From contig JANTFQ010000101.1 in NCBI GenBank assembly GCA_024763405.1, positions 1 through 7,735 of the forward strand: a DNA stretch of 7,735 nt. The letters run 5' to 3'. Source of the stretch: Calditrichaceae bacterium. GTDB lineage: Bacteria > Calditrichota > Calditrichia > Calditrichales > Calditrichaceae. Shown here piece after piece: positions 1 through 6,229 of this stretch (its first letter is position 1; each line of letters opens with the position of its first letter). The notes under the pieces are model-generated. The model searched no databases. It saw only the letters and a program-made list of their open reading frames with translations, and was not told the origin of the DNA. The position numbers and the translations under genes are program-made.

Positions 1-1946
1 TCGAAAAGATACTGTTAAAAGCGGATTGGGATGAATTGTTCAGCGATCTCCCGGCGCGGCAGGACCAGCCGTATTTCGTAAAATATCAAAAAAGCCGCTA
101 TCAGCTCGATTTCGGGTTAAAAGGATTTGCTCCTGTCCTTCCGCTGGGTCTTATTGAGGGCGAGAAAATAAGTCTGTTTTTTTCCAAAGAAACCTTCCCG
201 TATTCGCAGGTTCATGATTTTAATAAATTGCCCGTTCCTTTCCGCTGTGTTTCTGTGGACCTTATTTCGGGTAAAGAAGTGGTGCTGTCACACGGTTCTT
301 TGCCCAAAGCCATGCGTGCGACCATCTCCATTCCCAGTGTCTTTAATCCCGTTGAATGGGGCGATTCACTTTTAATTGACGGGGGAGTTGTAAATAATCT
401 TCCTGTTGATGTGGTTAAGAAAATGGGCGCCGATATTGTCATTGCCGTCAATGTGGGAACCCCGTTAAAAAAGCGCCACCGGTTGCGTTCGACCATTGAT
501 ATTTTTGAACAGGCTTTCAATATTCCGGGGTCCTACCGGGAAGAAGAAAATTTAAAACAGGTGGATATTCTTATCACGCCGGCGCTGGATATGTACTCTT
601 CCGGCGATTTCGGGCCGGATAAAATGAACGCGATTGTTAAATCCGGCAGAAAAGCGGCCCTTCAGGCCATTCCACAGCTACTGCAATTGAAAAGACAACT
701 CCTTGCCTTCGATTCTCTGCAAAACCAAAAAGAAATTAAAAAACAAGCCGCATATTCAAAAGAACCGCTCGTTTTCAGCATGAATATTTCCGGTAATAAA
801 AAGCTCTCTTTTTCTTTTATCTATCAGTTCCTGGGAATTGCGCCGGGTGATCGGCTGAACCTTGACAAGCTCAACCGCAATATTCAGCTTTTATATAGCC
901 TGAACTATTTTAAAACGATTCAATATGATATTGTGCCGGTTCAGCCCGGGAAAATCCATCTGGAAATCTATGTCAAGGAGCGTCTTTTCCGCCGGTTGCG
1001 CATTGGGTTTCGCTACGATGATTACCGTAAAATTGTGTTGGCGGTTAAAATGCAGGGGACCAATATTCTTCTTCCGGGCCTGAGAGGAGAATTAGAATAC
1101 CAGTTTCCGGGAATTTCACGCTTGGCCTACCGACTCTCGTATCCTTCCGTTTCCCTTAAACAGCCAATTTATCCCTATCTGCGCGCCGCGCATGAAAACA
1201 TACCAAAGATTGGCTTTGATGAAAATGGTAAAGAAGTGCTTACCTATGCCGAACGGAATTTTCAGGCCGGACTGGGCCTTGGTTTTTTGCCTCTGGATGC
1301 ACTTAATGTACAGGCGGAATTCAATTTTGAAATGAACCGTAGTACCTCCATTATTTCTTCCCTGAAAAGAGCCTTTAATGACAAGCTGTATAAAATACGT
1401 ATTGATTATAATTACGATTCGCTGGACGATGTTTTTATCCCGCATTCGGGTGGAATTTTTTCAGGCAGTTATGAGGTGAGTGACCGGCGTTTGGGGTCGA
1501 AACTGAACTATTGGCTGTTTCAATCCCATTGGCACTACTATTTATCCTTTTTACCACGGCACACCCTGCATTTCAGCGCTTTTTGGGGAACCGGACGTTC
1601 GGTGCCGCTCTATAAAAAATTCTCTCTCGGAGGAGTGCGAAGTTTTATTGGCGGCCGCTACGACCAGTACAGTGCCAGGGAAGCAGCCGTCGCCGGATTG
1701 GAATATCGCTGGATGTATAAAAAAGACATTTACCTCAGGCTCTTGTTTAATTCGATGTTTGAATATTCCTATATCGATAAAAGAGCTACCGCAATCCAGC
1801 CCTATATTTTAGGTTACGGAATCGGTATAAAATTTCTTTCCCTTCTGGGGCCGGTTGAGTTTGTTTTTTCCCGCGGGGAGAAAAGTTTTGCTCAAAAATA
1901 TGATTTTCAAAATGTATTTTACATGAAAGCCGGATATCTTTTCTGA
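1..1946 (+). CDS. Patatin-like phospholipase / BamA-type barrel fusion, 5' partial
   Basis: The reading frame is open from the left edge (first full codon at 3), so the true start is outside. The TTG at 36 is not the start, because the eleven codons before it (E-K-I-L-L-K-A-D-W-D-E) already match the family. Residues below count from codon 3. Residues 1-240 are the second half of a patatin domain, with LPVPF and the AMRA-IPSVF block, and DGG at about 126-128 supplies the Asp of the Ser-Asp dyad. The oxyanion loop and the GxSxG serine would lie upstream. Residues about 250-330 resemble one POTRA domain (ISGNKKLS...F...GD-LNLDKL). Residues 333-647 look like an Omp85 16-strand barrel ending in the outer-membrane signature G-Y-L-F. 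The family is expected in the outer membrane with the lipase domain in the periplasm, possibly acting on phospholipid. The L6-loop motif usually written VRG(F/Y) reads VRSF here. Confidence 0.9.
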   Translation, partial: EKILLKADWDELFSDLPARQDQPYFVKYQKSRYQLDFGLKGFAPVLPLGLIEGEKISLFFSKETFPYSQVHDFNKLPVPFRCVSVDLISGKEVVLSHGSLPKAMRATISIPSVFNPVEWGDSLLIDGGVVNNLPVDVVKKMGADIVIAVNVGTPLKKRHRLRSTIDIFEQAFNIPGSYREEENLKQVDILITPALDMYSSGDFGPDKMNAIVKSGRKAALQAIPQLLQLKRQLLAFDSLQNQKEIKKQAAYSKEPLVFSMNISGNKKLSFSFIYQFLGIAPGDRLNLDKLNRNIQLLYSLNYFKTIQYDIVPVQPGKIHLEIYVKERLFRRLRIGFRYDDYRKIVLAVKMQGTNILLPGLRGELEYQFPGISRLAYRLSYPSVSLKQPIYPYLRAAHENIPKIGFDENGKEVLTYAERNFQAGLGLGFLPLDALNVQAEFNFEMNRSTSIISSLKRAFNDKLYKIRIDYNYDSLDDVFIPHSGGIFSGSYEVSDRRLGSKLNYWLFQSHWHYYLSFLPRHTLHFSAFWGTGRSVPLYKKFSLGGVRSFIGGRYDQYSAREAAVAGLEYRWMYKKDIYLRLLFNSMFEYSYIDKRATAIQPYILGYGIGIKFLSLLGPVEFVFSRGEKSFAQKYDFQNVFYMKAGYLF

Positions 1947-1982
1947 GAAAATCCTCTGCGCATGATGACTTCATTAATTTAT

Positions 1983-2011
1983 TTGATTAAATAGCAGCAT
2001 ATTTATACATT
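1983..2011 (+). promoter_or_regulatory. Possible promoter of the EVE gene
   Basis: TTGATT at 1983-1988 and TACATT at 2006-2011 are 17 nt apart, in the 98-nt gap between the barrel gene and the EVE gene. The -10 matches only 4 of 6 consensus bases and the gap is AT-rich, so chance is possible. Confidence 0.25.
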
Positions 2012-2027
2012 TCCCCGCAAAAAAATA

Positions 2028-2035
2028 AAGAGGAG
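2028..2035 (+). promoter_or_regulatory. Ribosome binding site deciding the GTG start of the EVE gene
   Basis: AAAGAGGAG lies nine nucleotides before GTG 2045. It is one of the two best Shine-Dalgarno sequences in the window and supports this non-ATG start; the next in-frame Met is far inside the conserved domain. Confidence 0.7.
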
Positions 2036-2044
2036 CAACATATT

Positions 2045-2515
2045 GTGTACTGGCTGTTAAAAACCGAACCGCGCACCTACTCCTGGCAGGATTTATTAAA
2101 GGAAAAAACCACCAGTTGGGAAGGTGTCCGCAATTACCAGGCCCGTAATTTTATGCGCGATCAAATGAAACAGGGCGACCGGGTATTTATTTACCACAGT
2201 GTTGTGCAGCCCATGGCCATCATGGGCATTGCCGAAGTCGTACGTGAGGCCTATGCTGACCATTTTGCCTTTGAACCGGGACACAAATATTTTGATCCCA
2301 AATCCTCTCCGGATAATCCGCGCTGGGTAATGGTGGATGTGCAGGCCAAAGAAAGCTTCGATAACCCGGTTACACTGGAGCACCTTAAAACCGTACCCGG
2401 GCTGGAAAATATGATGCTTTTGCGCAAGGGCAGCCGGCTTTCCATCCAGCCGGTAAGCGACTCGGAATGGGAAATAATCTGTTCTTTAGAAAAACGAAAT
2501 ATATTAAAATTTTAA
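2045..2515 (+). CDS. EVE domain-containing protein (DUF55/THYN1-like)
   Basis: This 156-residue protein is essentially one EVE domain, the usual length for bacterial members. Family blocks are visible in order: YWLLKTEP at residues 2-9, SW at 13-14, W-E-G-VRNYQARN at about 25-35, GDRVFIYHS at about 44-52, then GIAEVVREAY. Later come WVMVDV, PVTLEHLK and the C-terminal LLRKGSRLSIQPVS. EVE is a PUA-like fold that binds modified bases in DNA or RNA; the aromatic and Arg/Asn residues of WEGVRNYQARN line the pocket in known structures. The start is a GTG with a strong ribosome binding site. It sits alone between two unrelated genes, so the context gives no partner. Its ligand in this organism cannot be inferred from sequence. 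Family assignment is secure; a biological role is not. Confidence 0.93.
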   Translation: MYWLLKTEPRTYSWQDLLKEKTTSWEGVRNYQARNFMRDQMKQGDRVFIYHSVVQPMAIMGIAEVVREAYADHFAFEPGHKYFDPKSSPDNPRWVMVDVQAKESFDNPVTLEHLKTVPGLENMMLLRKGSRLSIQPVSDSEWEIICSLEKRNILKF

Positions 2516-2688
2516 ATTTTGAATTTTAAATGTAAAATGTGTTTAGTCAGCCGAGATTTTGGAAATCACTCCTAAACATCTATTAAAAGCCAAAAAAGAA
2601 GTATTGATGGCAAGAAGAAAACTCTGTGTCCCTCTGTGGCTAAAAAAATATAAAATCAATTTAAAAATTTTCACCGGGAAAAATTTTA
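2516..2688 (+). other. AT-rich intergenic region with a CTCTGTG direct repeat
   Basis: This is the 173-nt gap before the HMG-CoA synthase gene. It opens with AT-rich, self-complementary runs (about 2506-2540). It holds the 7-mer CTCTGTG twice, at 2622-2628 and 2632-2638, separated by TCC. It ends with the 9-mer AAAAATTTT twice (2663-2671 and 2679-2687) around CACCGGG. No convincing sigma-70 promoter or terminator with a U-tract is seen. Confidence 0.5.
2664..2687 (+). promoter_or_regulatory. A/T hairpin presenting the weak ribosome binding site of the HMG-CoA synthase gene
   Basis: AAAATTTT 2664-2671 can pair with AAAATTTT 2680-2687, leaving the loop CACCGGGA. The only Shine-Dalgarno-like bases before ATG 2689 (GGGA, 2676-2679) fall in that loop. 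The pairing is seen directly; any regulatory effect is inference, and an all-A/T stem is weak at high temperature. Confidence 0.3.
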
Positions 2689-3753
2689 ATGTCTAAAATA
2701 ATGAAACCCATTCGTAAAACCGGAATCATCGGTTACGGGGCCTATATTCCTAAATACCGTCTTCCCGCTTCCGAAATATCAAATCTGTGGCGGGACGGAC
2801 AGGATAAAGACTTTTTGCCCATAAAACAGAAAAGTGTTCCCGGTCCCGATGAAGACACGATTACCATGTCCATCGAGGCCTCGCAAAACGCTTTAAAGCG
2901 GGCTGGAACCGATCCGCAAAAAATACGGGCGGTTTGGGTCGGCTCGGAATCACACCCTTATGCTGTGAAGCCCAGCGGGACGGTTGTTTCACAAATTCTC
3001 GGCATTGTTCCCGATACGGTTGCCGGTGATTTTGAATTTGCCTGTAAAGCCGGAACCGAAGCCATTCAGGCGGCAACTGCCTTTGTGGGCTCTGGAATGG
3101 GTGAATACGCATTGGCGGTCGGTATGGATACGGCGCAGGGAAAGCCCGGCGACGCACTGGAATATACGGCGGCTGCCGGAGGCGCAGCTTTTATCATGGG
3201 ACCGGCGGAGGAGGCAGTGGCTGTTTTGGAAGGCAGCTATAGTTATGTGACCGACACGCCGGATTTTTTCCGCCGTGCGCATCAGAAATACCCGGAGCAT
3301 GGTAACCGTTTTACCGGTGATCTGGCCTATTTTCACCATATTTTTAATGCGGTAACCACGCTGATGGAGGAACTGAATTTACAGACCTCAGATTTTGCCC
3401 AGGCTGTATTTCATCAGCCCAATGTTAAATTTCCCCGCAAGAAAGCAAAAGACCTGAATTTTACCGCAAAGCAGATTAAAGAAGGGCTGCTGGTTGATTT
3501 CGTGGGCAACACCTATGCCGGCGCTTCGGTGTTGGGTTTTACTGCCGCTCTGGATAAAGCAAACCCCGGAGACCGTATACTGCTGGCCAGCTTTGGCAGC
3601 GGAGCAGGAAGCGATGCCTTTAGTTTTATTGTAACCGATAAAATCGAAAAAGTGCGCGACCGGGCGCCTTCCACACGTAGCTATGTGCACAGGGAAGAAA
3701 AAATAGAGTATGCCCGTTACGCGCGCTGGCGTAATAAAATTGTAATGCATTAA
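2689..3753 (+). CDS. mvaS: Hydroxymethylglutaryl-CoA synthase, archaeal type
   Basis: Expected to condense acetoacetyl-CoA with acetyl-CoA to HMG-CoA, the committed step before HMG-CoA reductase in the mevalonate pathway, in the cytoplasm. The 354 residues match the compact archaeal HMG-CoA synthase subfamily. Its N-terminal block is GIIGYGAYIPKYRL (12-25). The catalytic triad of the family is visible: Glu87 in VGSES, Cys119 in FACKAGTEA and His242 in VFHQPN. The late block GNTYAGAS and the glycine-rich LLASFGSGAGSDAF complete the thiolase fold. ATG 2689 is chosen because it has GGGA about nine nucleotides upstream; the Met at 2701 is an alternative and loses only four residues. The thiolase gene starts ten nucleotides after the stop, so the two are surely co-transcribed. 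KAS III (FabH) is less likely because the Glu and the Cys/His contexts are those of HMG-CoA synthase. No reductase gene is in the window. Confidence 0.92.
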   Translation: MSKIMKPIRKTGIIGYGAYIPKYRLPASEISNLWRDGQDKDFLPIKQKSVPGPDEDTITMSIEASQNALKRAGTDPQKIRAVWVGSESHPYAVKPSGTVVSQILGIVPDTVAGDFEFACKAGTEAIQAATAFVGSGMGEYALAVGMDTAQGKPGDALEYTAAAGGAAFIMGPAEEAVAVLEGSYSYVTDTPDFFRRAHQKYPEHGNRFTGDLAYFHHIFNAVTTLMEELNLQTSDFAQAVFHQPNVKFPRKKAKDLNFTAKQIKEGLLVDFVGNTYAGASVLGFTAALDKANPGDRILLASFGSGAGSDAFSFIVTDKIEKVRDRAPSTRSYVHREEKIEYARYARWRNKIVMH

Positions 3754-3763
3754 TGGAAAACAG

Positions 3764-4921
3764 ATGAGACAAACAGCTATTATCGGAATCGGTCAGACGC
3801 CGGTTCGGGAACACTGGGATTATCCCATTCGACAGTTGGCGGTGCAAGCACTTTGGGCCGCCATAAAGGATGCAGGTGCGAAGCACATAGAAGGATTATT
3901 CGTTGGGAATATGCTGAGTGGCGCCTTGGCGGAGCAGGAACATCTCGGGGCCCTGATTGCAGATTATGCCGGATTTCCTTGTATCGAAGCCGTTAAGGTT
4001 GAAGCGGCCTGTGCTTCCGGAGCGGCAGCGGTACGCCAGGCGGTTTTGGCCGTCGCATCGGGACACTTAGAAATTGCCGCGGCCGTCGGGGTGGAAAAAC
4101 TAACCGAGTTCTCCGGTAAATTCAGTGGAAAAGCGCTCGCCACGGCAGCGGATGCCGATTATGAAGCGTCTATCGGGCTTAGTTTTGCCGCTCTGAATGC
4201 CCTGATGATGCAGCGTTATATGTACGAATACGGCTATTCCAAAGAAGATTTTGCTCCGTTTCCTGTTTTAGCACATCAAAATGCACAGTACAATCCCAAT
4301 GCGATGTTTCGCTATCCGATTACAAAAGAACAGTATTTAAAAGCCAAACCCATTGCCGATCCCATAAATCTGCTGGACTCCAGTCCTATTTCGGATGGCG
4401 CGGCTGCGCTGGTGATTGTACCTCTCAAAAATATTCAATCTTTTGGGGGGAGTGCCGTAAAAATTTCTGCCTGCGAAATTGCCACCGATACCATCGGTCT
4501 GGATAACCGGGAGAATCCAATTGTCCTTAAAGCAGCACAAAAAAGTGCTCAGGCCGCTTATAAAACCGCCGGGATTCAGCCGAGAGATATTTCTCTTTTC
4601 GAAGCGCACGACGCCTTCAGTATCATTACCGCCCTCTCTGTAGAGGCGAGCGGATTTGCTAATGCGGGCAAGGCGCCTAAACTGGCTGCCGATGGTGTTT
4701 TTAATATAAATGGTCGATTACCCATCAGTACTTTTGGAGGATTAAAAGGACGCGGTCATCCGGTTGGGGCGACTGGTGTCTATCAATTGGTGGAAGCAGC
4801 GAAACAGGTTCGCGGCACAGCGCCGGATAAACTTCAGGTGGACGATGTTCGATTGGCTATGACACAGAATATCGGTGGCAGTGGCGCGACAGTGGTTACT
4901 TCTATTCTGGAAAAAATATAA
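3764..4921 (+). CDS. Acetyl-CoA C-acetyltransferase (thiolase), archaeal/SCP2-like type
   Basis: Predicted to make acetoacetyl-CoA from two acetyl-CoA and hand it to the preceding HMG-CoA synthase. The 385 residues start with AIIGIGQTPV and carry the nucleophile Cys83 in EAACASGAAA. The active-site histidines are His282 in EAHDAF and His332 in GRGHPVGATG. The second catalytic Cys of classical biosynthetic thiolases (CxGGG near the C-terminus) is absent: the equivalent position reads Asn369 in TQNIGGSGAT. That is the pattern of the archaeal and SCP2-type thiolases, not of the AtoB/PhaA type. Spacing of 10 nt from the synthase gene, with only a weak purine-rich stretch as ribosome binding site, suggests translational coupling. 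A DUF35 gene follows after 257 nt. Substrate is inferred from neighbours; a longer-chain thiolase cannot be excluded by sequence alone. Confidence 0.9.
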   Translation: MRQTAIIGIGQTPVREHWDYPIRQLAVQALWAAIKDAGAKHIEGLFVGNMLSGALAEQEHLGALIADYAGFPCIEAVKVEAACASGAAAVRQAVLAVASGHLEIAAAVGVEKLTEFSGKFSGKALATAADADYEASIGLSFAALNALMMQRYMYEYGYSKEDFAPFPVLAHQNAQYNPNAMFRYPITKEQYLKAKPIADPINLLDSSPISDGAAALVIVPLKNIQSFGGSAVKISACEIATDTIGLDNRENPIVLKAAQKSAQAAYKTAGIQPRDISLFEAHDAFSIITALSVEASGFANAGKAPKLAADGVFNINGRLPISTFGGLKGRGHPVGATGVYQLVEAAKQVRGTAPDKLQVDDVRLAMTQNIGGSGATVVTSILEKI

Positions 4922-4947
4922 CCTAAATTTCTAAAGTGAAATTTAGG
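4922..4947 (+). repeat. Perfect 10-bp hairpin directly after the thiolase stop
   Basis: CCTAAATTTC (4922-4931) and GAAATTTAGG (4938-4947) are perfect inverted copies around a 6-nt loop, starting one base after the thiolase stop codon. No U-tract follows (AAATCCC), so it is not a typical intrinsic terminator. It could stabilise the mRNA 3' end or mark a processing point between thiolase and DUF35. Confidence 0.55.
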
Positions 4948-5003
4948 AAATCCCAAAAAGCAAGCGCCAAAGAACAAACAAACACCAAATTTAAAAAGTC
5001 TAA

Positions 5004-5026
5004 ATATTCACTTAAAGGGTGAATCA
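5004..5026 (+). repeat. Small inverted repeat in the thiolase-DUF35 gap
   Basis: ATTCAC at 5006-5011 and GTGAAT at 5019-5024 are perfect inverted copies. Two further U-G pairs can close the loop to AAA. No T-tract follows. Function is unknown; a short hairpin of this size in AT-rich DNA may be chance. Confidence 0.3.
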
Positions 5027-5062
5027 TTGTTTGAGATTTAAATAATTGTTTCTTTGATATAT

Positions 5063-5103
5063 ATGCGCCGATAGGTTGAAAATGCGCCAACCGGCGTGCG
5101 CAT
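5063..5103 (+). repeat. GC-rich two-part stem-loop before the DUF35 gene
   Basis: ATGCGC (5063-5068) pairs with GCGCAT (5098-5103), and inside them GGTTG (5074-5078) pairs with CAACC (5088-5092). ATGCGCC also occurs as a direct repeat at 5063-5069 and 5082-5088, so two folds compete. This island stands out against the A/T-rich surroundings. It lies about 75 nt before the DUF35 start codon. No match to a known riboswitch family is recognised. Confidence 0.4.
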
Positions 5104-5178
5104 CCGTCTGCTGACTGATTTGATTTTTGTCATTTGTAGTTTAGAATTTAAAATATAACAAACATCTGGAAATAAAGT

Positions 5179-5577
5179 ATGGATATTCCCCGGTATTGGC
5201 GATTACGCAACCAGCGGTATCGTCTGGAAGGAACTGAATGTATAGAATGCGGTCAAAGAAATTTCCCGCCACGTTGTATTTGCCCTCATTGTAAAAGCGA
5301 CTCGTTGAAGTCCTTTCGTTTTTCGGGAAGAGGAACGGTATATAGTTTTTCTACCATTTATCAGGCATTGGATACCTTTGATAAAGATATTCCATATTCC
5401 ATTGCCCTGGTAAAATTAGACGAGGGCCCGCTCATTACCACACAATTAGCCGACGTAGGCCCGGATGAAATTCAAATCGGTCAGCCGGTAGAAATGGTAA
5501 TCCGTAAAATTTATGAAGACGGGGAAAACGGCCCTATTCAGTATGGCTATAAATTCCGGCCGGCACTAAAAGAATAA
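5179..5577 (+). CDS. DUF35 zinc-ribbon / OB-fold protein (HMG-CoA synthase/thiolase partner)
   Basis: A 132-residue protein of the DUF35 (OB-fold, acyl-CoA-associated) family. An N-terminal helix (IPRYWRLRNQRYRLEG) leads to a rubredoxin-like zinc ribbon: Cys21-x2-Cys24 and Cys35-x2-Cys38 in a PPR-containing knuckle, with an extra Cys33. The OB-fold part (about 45-130) begins with the typical GRGTVYSFSTIY. In archaea the DUF35 partner bridges thiolase and HMG-CoA synthase and helps form the shared CoA site through which acetoacetyl-CoA passes; that role is inferred here from the two preceding genes. The gap to the thiolase (257 nt) is larger than within a tight operon, so it may have its own promoter, though none is clear. 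Its ribosome binding site is weak (CTGGA, eight nucleotides before ATG). It converges on the tRNA gene across a shared hairpin. Confidence 0.9.
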   Translation: MDIPRYWRLRNQRYRLEGTECIECGQRNFPPRCICPHCKSDSLKSFRFSGRGTVYSFSTIYQALDTFDKDIPYSIALVKLDEGPLITTQLADVGPDEIQIGQPVEMVIRKIYEDGENGPIQYGYKFRPALKE

Positions 5578-5601
5578 GTTATTAAAGATTCGATTTTAAA
5601 T

Positions 5602-5631
5602 AAAAAAAAGCCCGGCAAATGCCGGGCTTTT
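5602..5631 (-). terminator. Intrinsic terminator of tRNA-Ala, shared with the DUF35 gene
   Basis: GCCCGGC (5610-5616) and GCCGGGC (5621-5627) form a 7-bp GC stem with an AAAT loop. Flanking A and T runs extend the pairing to 11 bp. Read on the minus strand the stem is followed by eight U, a strong intrinsic terminator for the tRNA. On the plus strand only four U follow, which is enough for a weaker bidirectional role 28 nt after the DUF35 stop. Confidence 0.9.
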
Positions 5632-5632
5632 G

Positions 5633-5705
5633 TGGAGCTGAGGAGGCTCGAACTCCTGACCCCTTGAATGCCATTCAAGTACTCTCCCAACTGAGCTACA
5701 GCCCC
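5633..5705 (-). tRNA. tRNA-Ala (anticodon GGC)
   Basis: A 73-nt cloverleaf on the minus strand. The acceptor stem GGGGCTG/CAGCTCC contains the G3:U70 wobble pair, the identity determinant for alanyl-tRNA synthetase. The D arm is GCTC...GAGT with a G10:U25 wobble. The anticodon stem CTTGA/TCAAG encloses ATGGCAT, so the anticodon is GGC (5670-5672 on the plus strand) and reads GCC and GCU. The variable loop has five bases, the T stem is AGGAG/CTCCT and the discriminator base is A. The 3' CCA is not encoded: the discriminator is followed by CAAAA, so CCA must be added after processing. It is transcribed away from its own promoter at 5717-5745 into the adjoining terminator. Confidence 0.97.
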
Positions 5706-5716
5706 AAGCGTCGGCA

Positions 5717-5745
5717 AATATAAGAGATTATTTATAAACTGTCAA
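5717..5745 (-). promoter_or_regulatory. Consensus sigma-70 promoter of tRNA-Ala
   Basis: On the minus strand TTGACA (5740-5745) and TATATT (5717-5722) are exactly 17 nt apart. Transcription would start about 5709-5711, giving a 5' leader of only four to six nucleotides before the tRNA at 5705. The -35 box and part of the spacer lie within the last codons of the upstream co-directional ORF. Confidence 0.8.
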
Positions 5746-6075
5746 CATCGGTTCCGGAAAAACTGCGTCTTCTTCAAAATGTTGCACCTCATCCGCCGTA
5801 CTTACAAGCTGTTGAAAGGCCGGCATCCCCGAAAATACAACTTCTTCCTTAAATGGAATACTATATTTTTCGGTATCGTGTACGTGGGCATAATACAGGA
5901 GCGTTGGATGATAGATGACTTCCCATACTTCATTTAAAAGCCAGAACACGCCATAATCCATAAAAAAAATAGAAATTTCTTTTTCTTCTAAACGCAGCTT
6001 CTCGATATGAGTAATTGTTTTTTTCAGAAGCGACGGGGTCGGGTAACTGTCGATAATGAGCAGATGTTTTTCCAT
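5728..6075 (-). CDS. Small hypothetical protein, possibly DsrE-like fold
   Basis: A complete 115-residue ORF with ATG at 6075 and TAA at 5728-5730. AAGGAAG lies eleven nucleotides upstream as a probable ribosome binding site. The alternation of hydrophobic strands and helices recalls the DsrE/DsrF/TusD family: LLIIDSY, a helix LLKKTITHIEKL, EISIFFMDYGVFWLL, and a C-terminal EEVVFSGMPAFQQLVSTADEV. The 'IFFMDYGV' block sits where DsrE proteins have their second strand. There is not a single cysteine in the protein, so a sulfur-carrier role by persulfide, as in DsrE/TusD, cannot apply. Family assignment is tentative. A competing plus-strand ORF at 6007-6264 overlaps its 5' end and looks spurious. 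It shares direction with the tRNA, whose promoter starts inside its last codons. Confidence 0.6.
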   Translation of the reverse strand: MEKHLLIIDSYPTPSLLKKTITHIEKLRLEEKEISIFFMDYGVFWLLNEVWEVIYHPTLLYYAHVHDTEKYSIPFKEEVVFSGMPAFQQLVSTADEVQHFEEDAVFPEPMLTVYK

Positions 6076-6106
6076 TTAAATCCAAACTTCCTTGATTGTG
6101 TAAAGA

Positions 6107-6120
6107 ATAAGTACACTTAT
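6107..6120. promoter_or_regulatory. Near-palindrome upstream of the small ORF
   Basis: ATAAGT (6107-6112) and ACTTAT (6115-6120) are perfect inverted copies with a 2-nt centre, 31 nt before the start codon of the minus-strand ORF. It could be an operator for that gene; no regulator is recognised. Confidence 0.25.
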
Positions 6121-6229
6121 CACTATATTTTAATTCACCCAGTACAGCAGAACACCCGTGATGAGCAGCTTTTATGGATGACGCGGAAAAGTGTTTCAAC
6201 TATTGTACCAAAATCAATAATCATATCTC

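Noticed and set aside
36..1946. TTG at 36 as the start of the patatin-barrel gene
   Set aside because: The frame is open to the left edge and the codons before 36 already match the patatin family; the catalytic serine region is missing, so the gene is cut by the window.
2607..2696. 29-codon ORF ending in the first codons of the HMG-CoA synthase gene, a possible leader peptide
   Set aside because: It consists mostly of the CTCTGTG repeat and A/T runs, has only a weak ribosome binding site and no regulatory codon run.
2861..3750. Several minus-strand and alternative-frame ORFs of 88-120 codons inside the HMG-CoA synthase gene
   Set aside because: They overlap a gene with full family conservation, are rich in unusual residue runs, and have no recognisable domain or ribosome binding site.
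4922..4947. Intrinsic terminator after the thiolase gene
   Set aside because: The hairpin is A/T-rich in its core and is not followed by a U-tract, so it is listed only as a hairpin.
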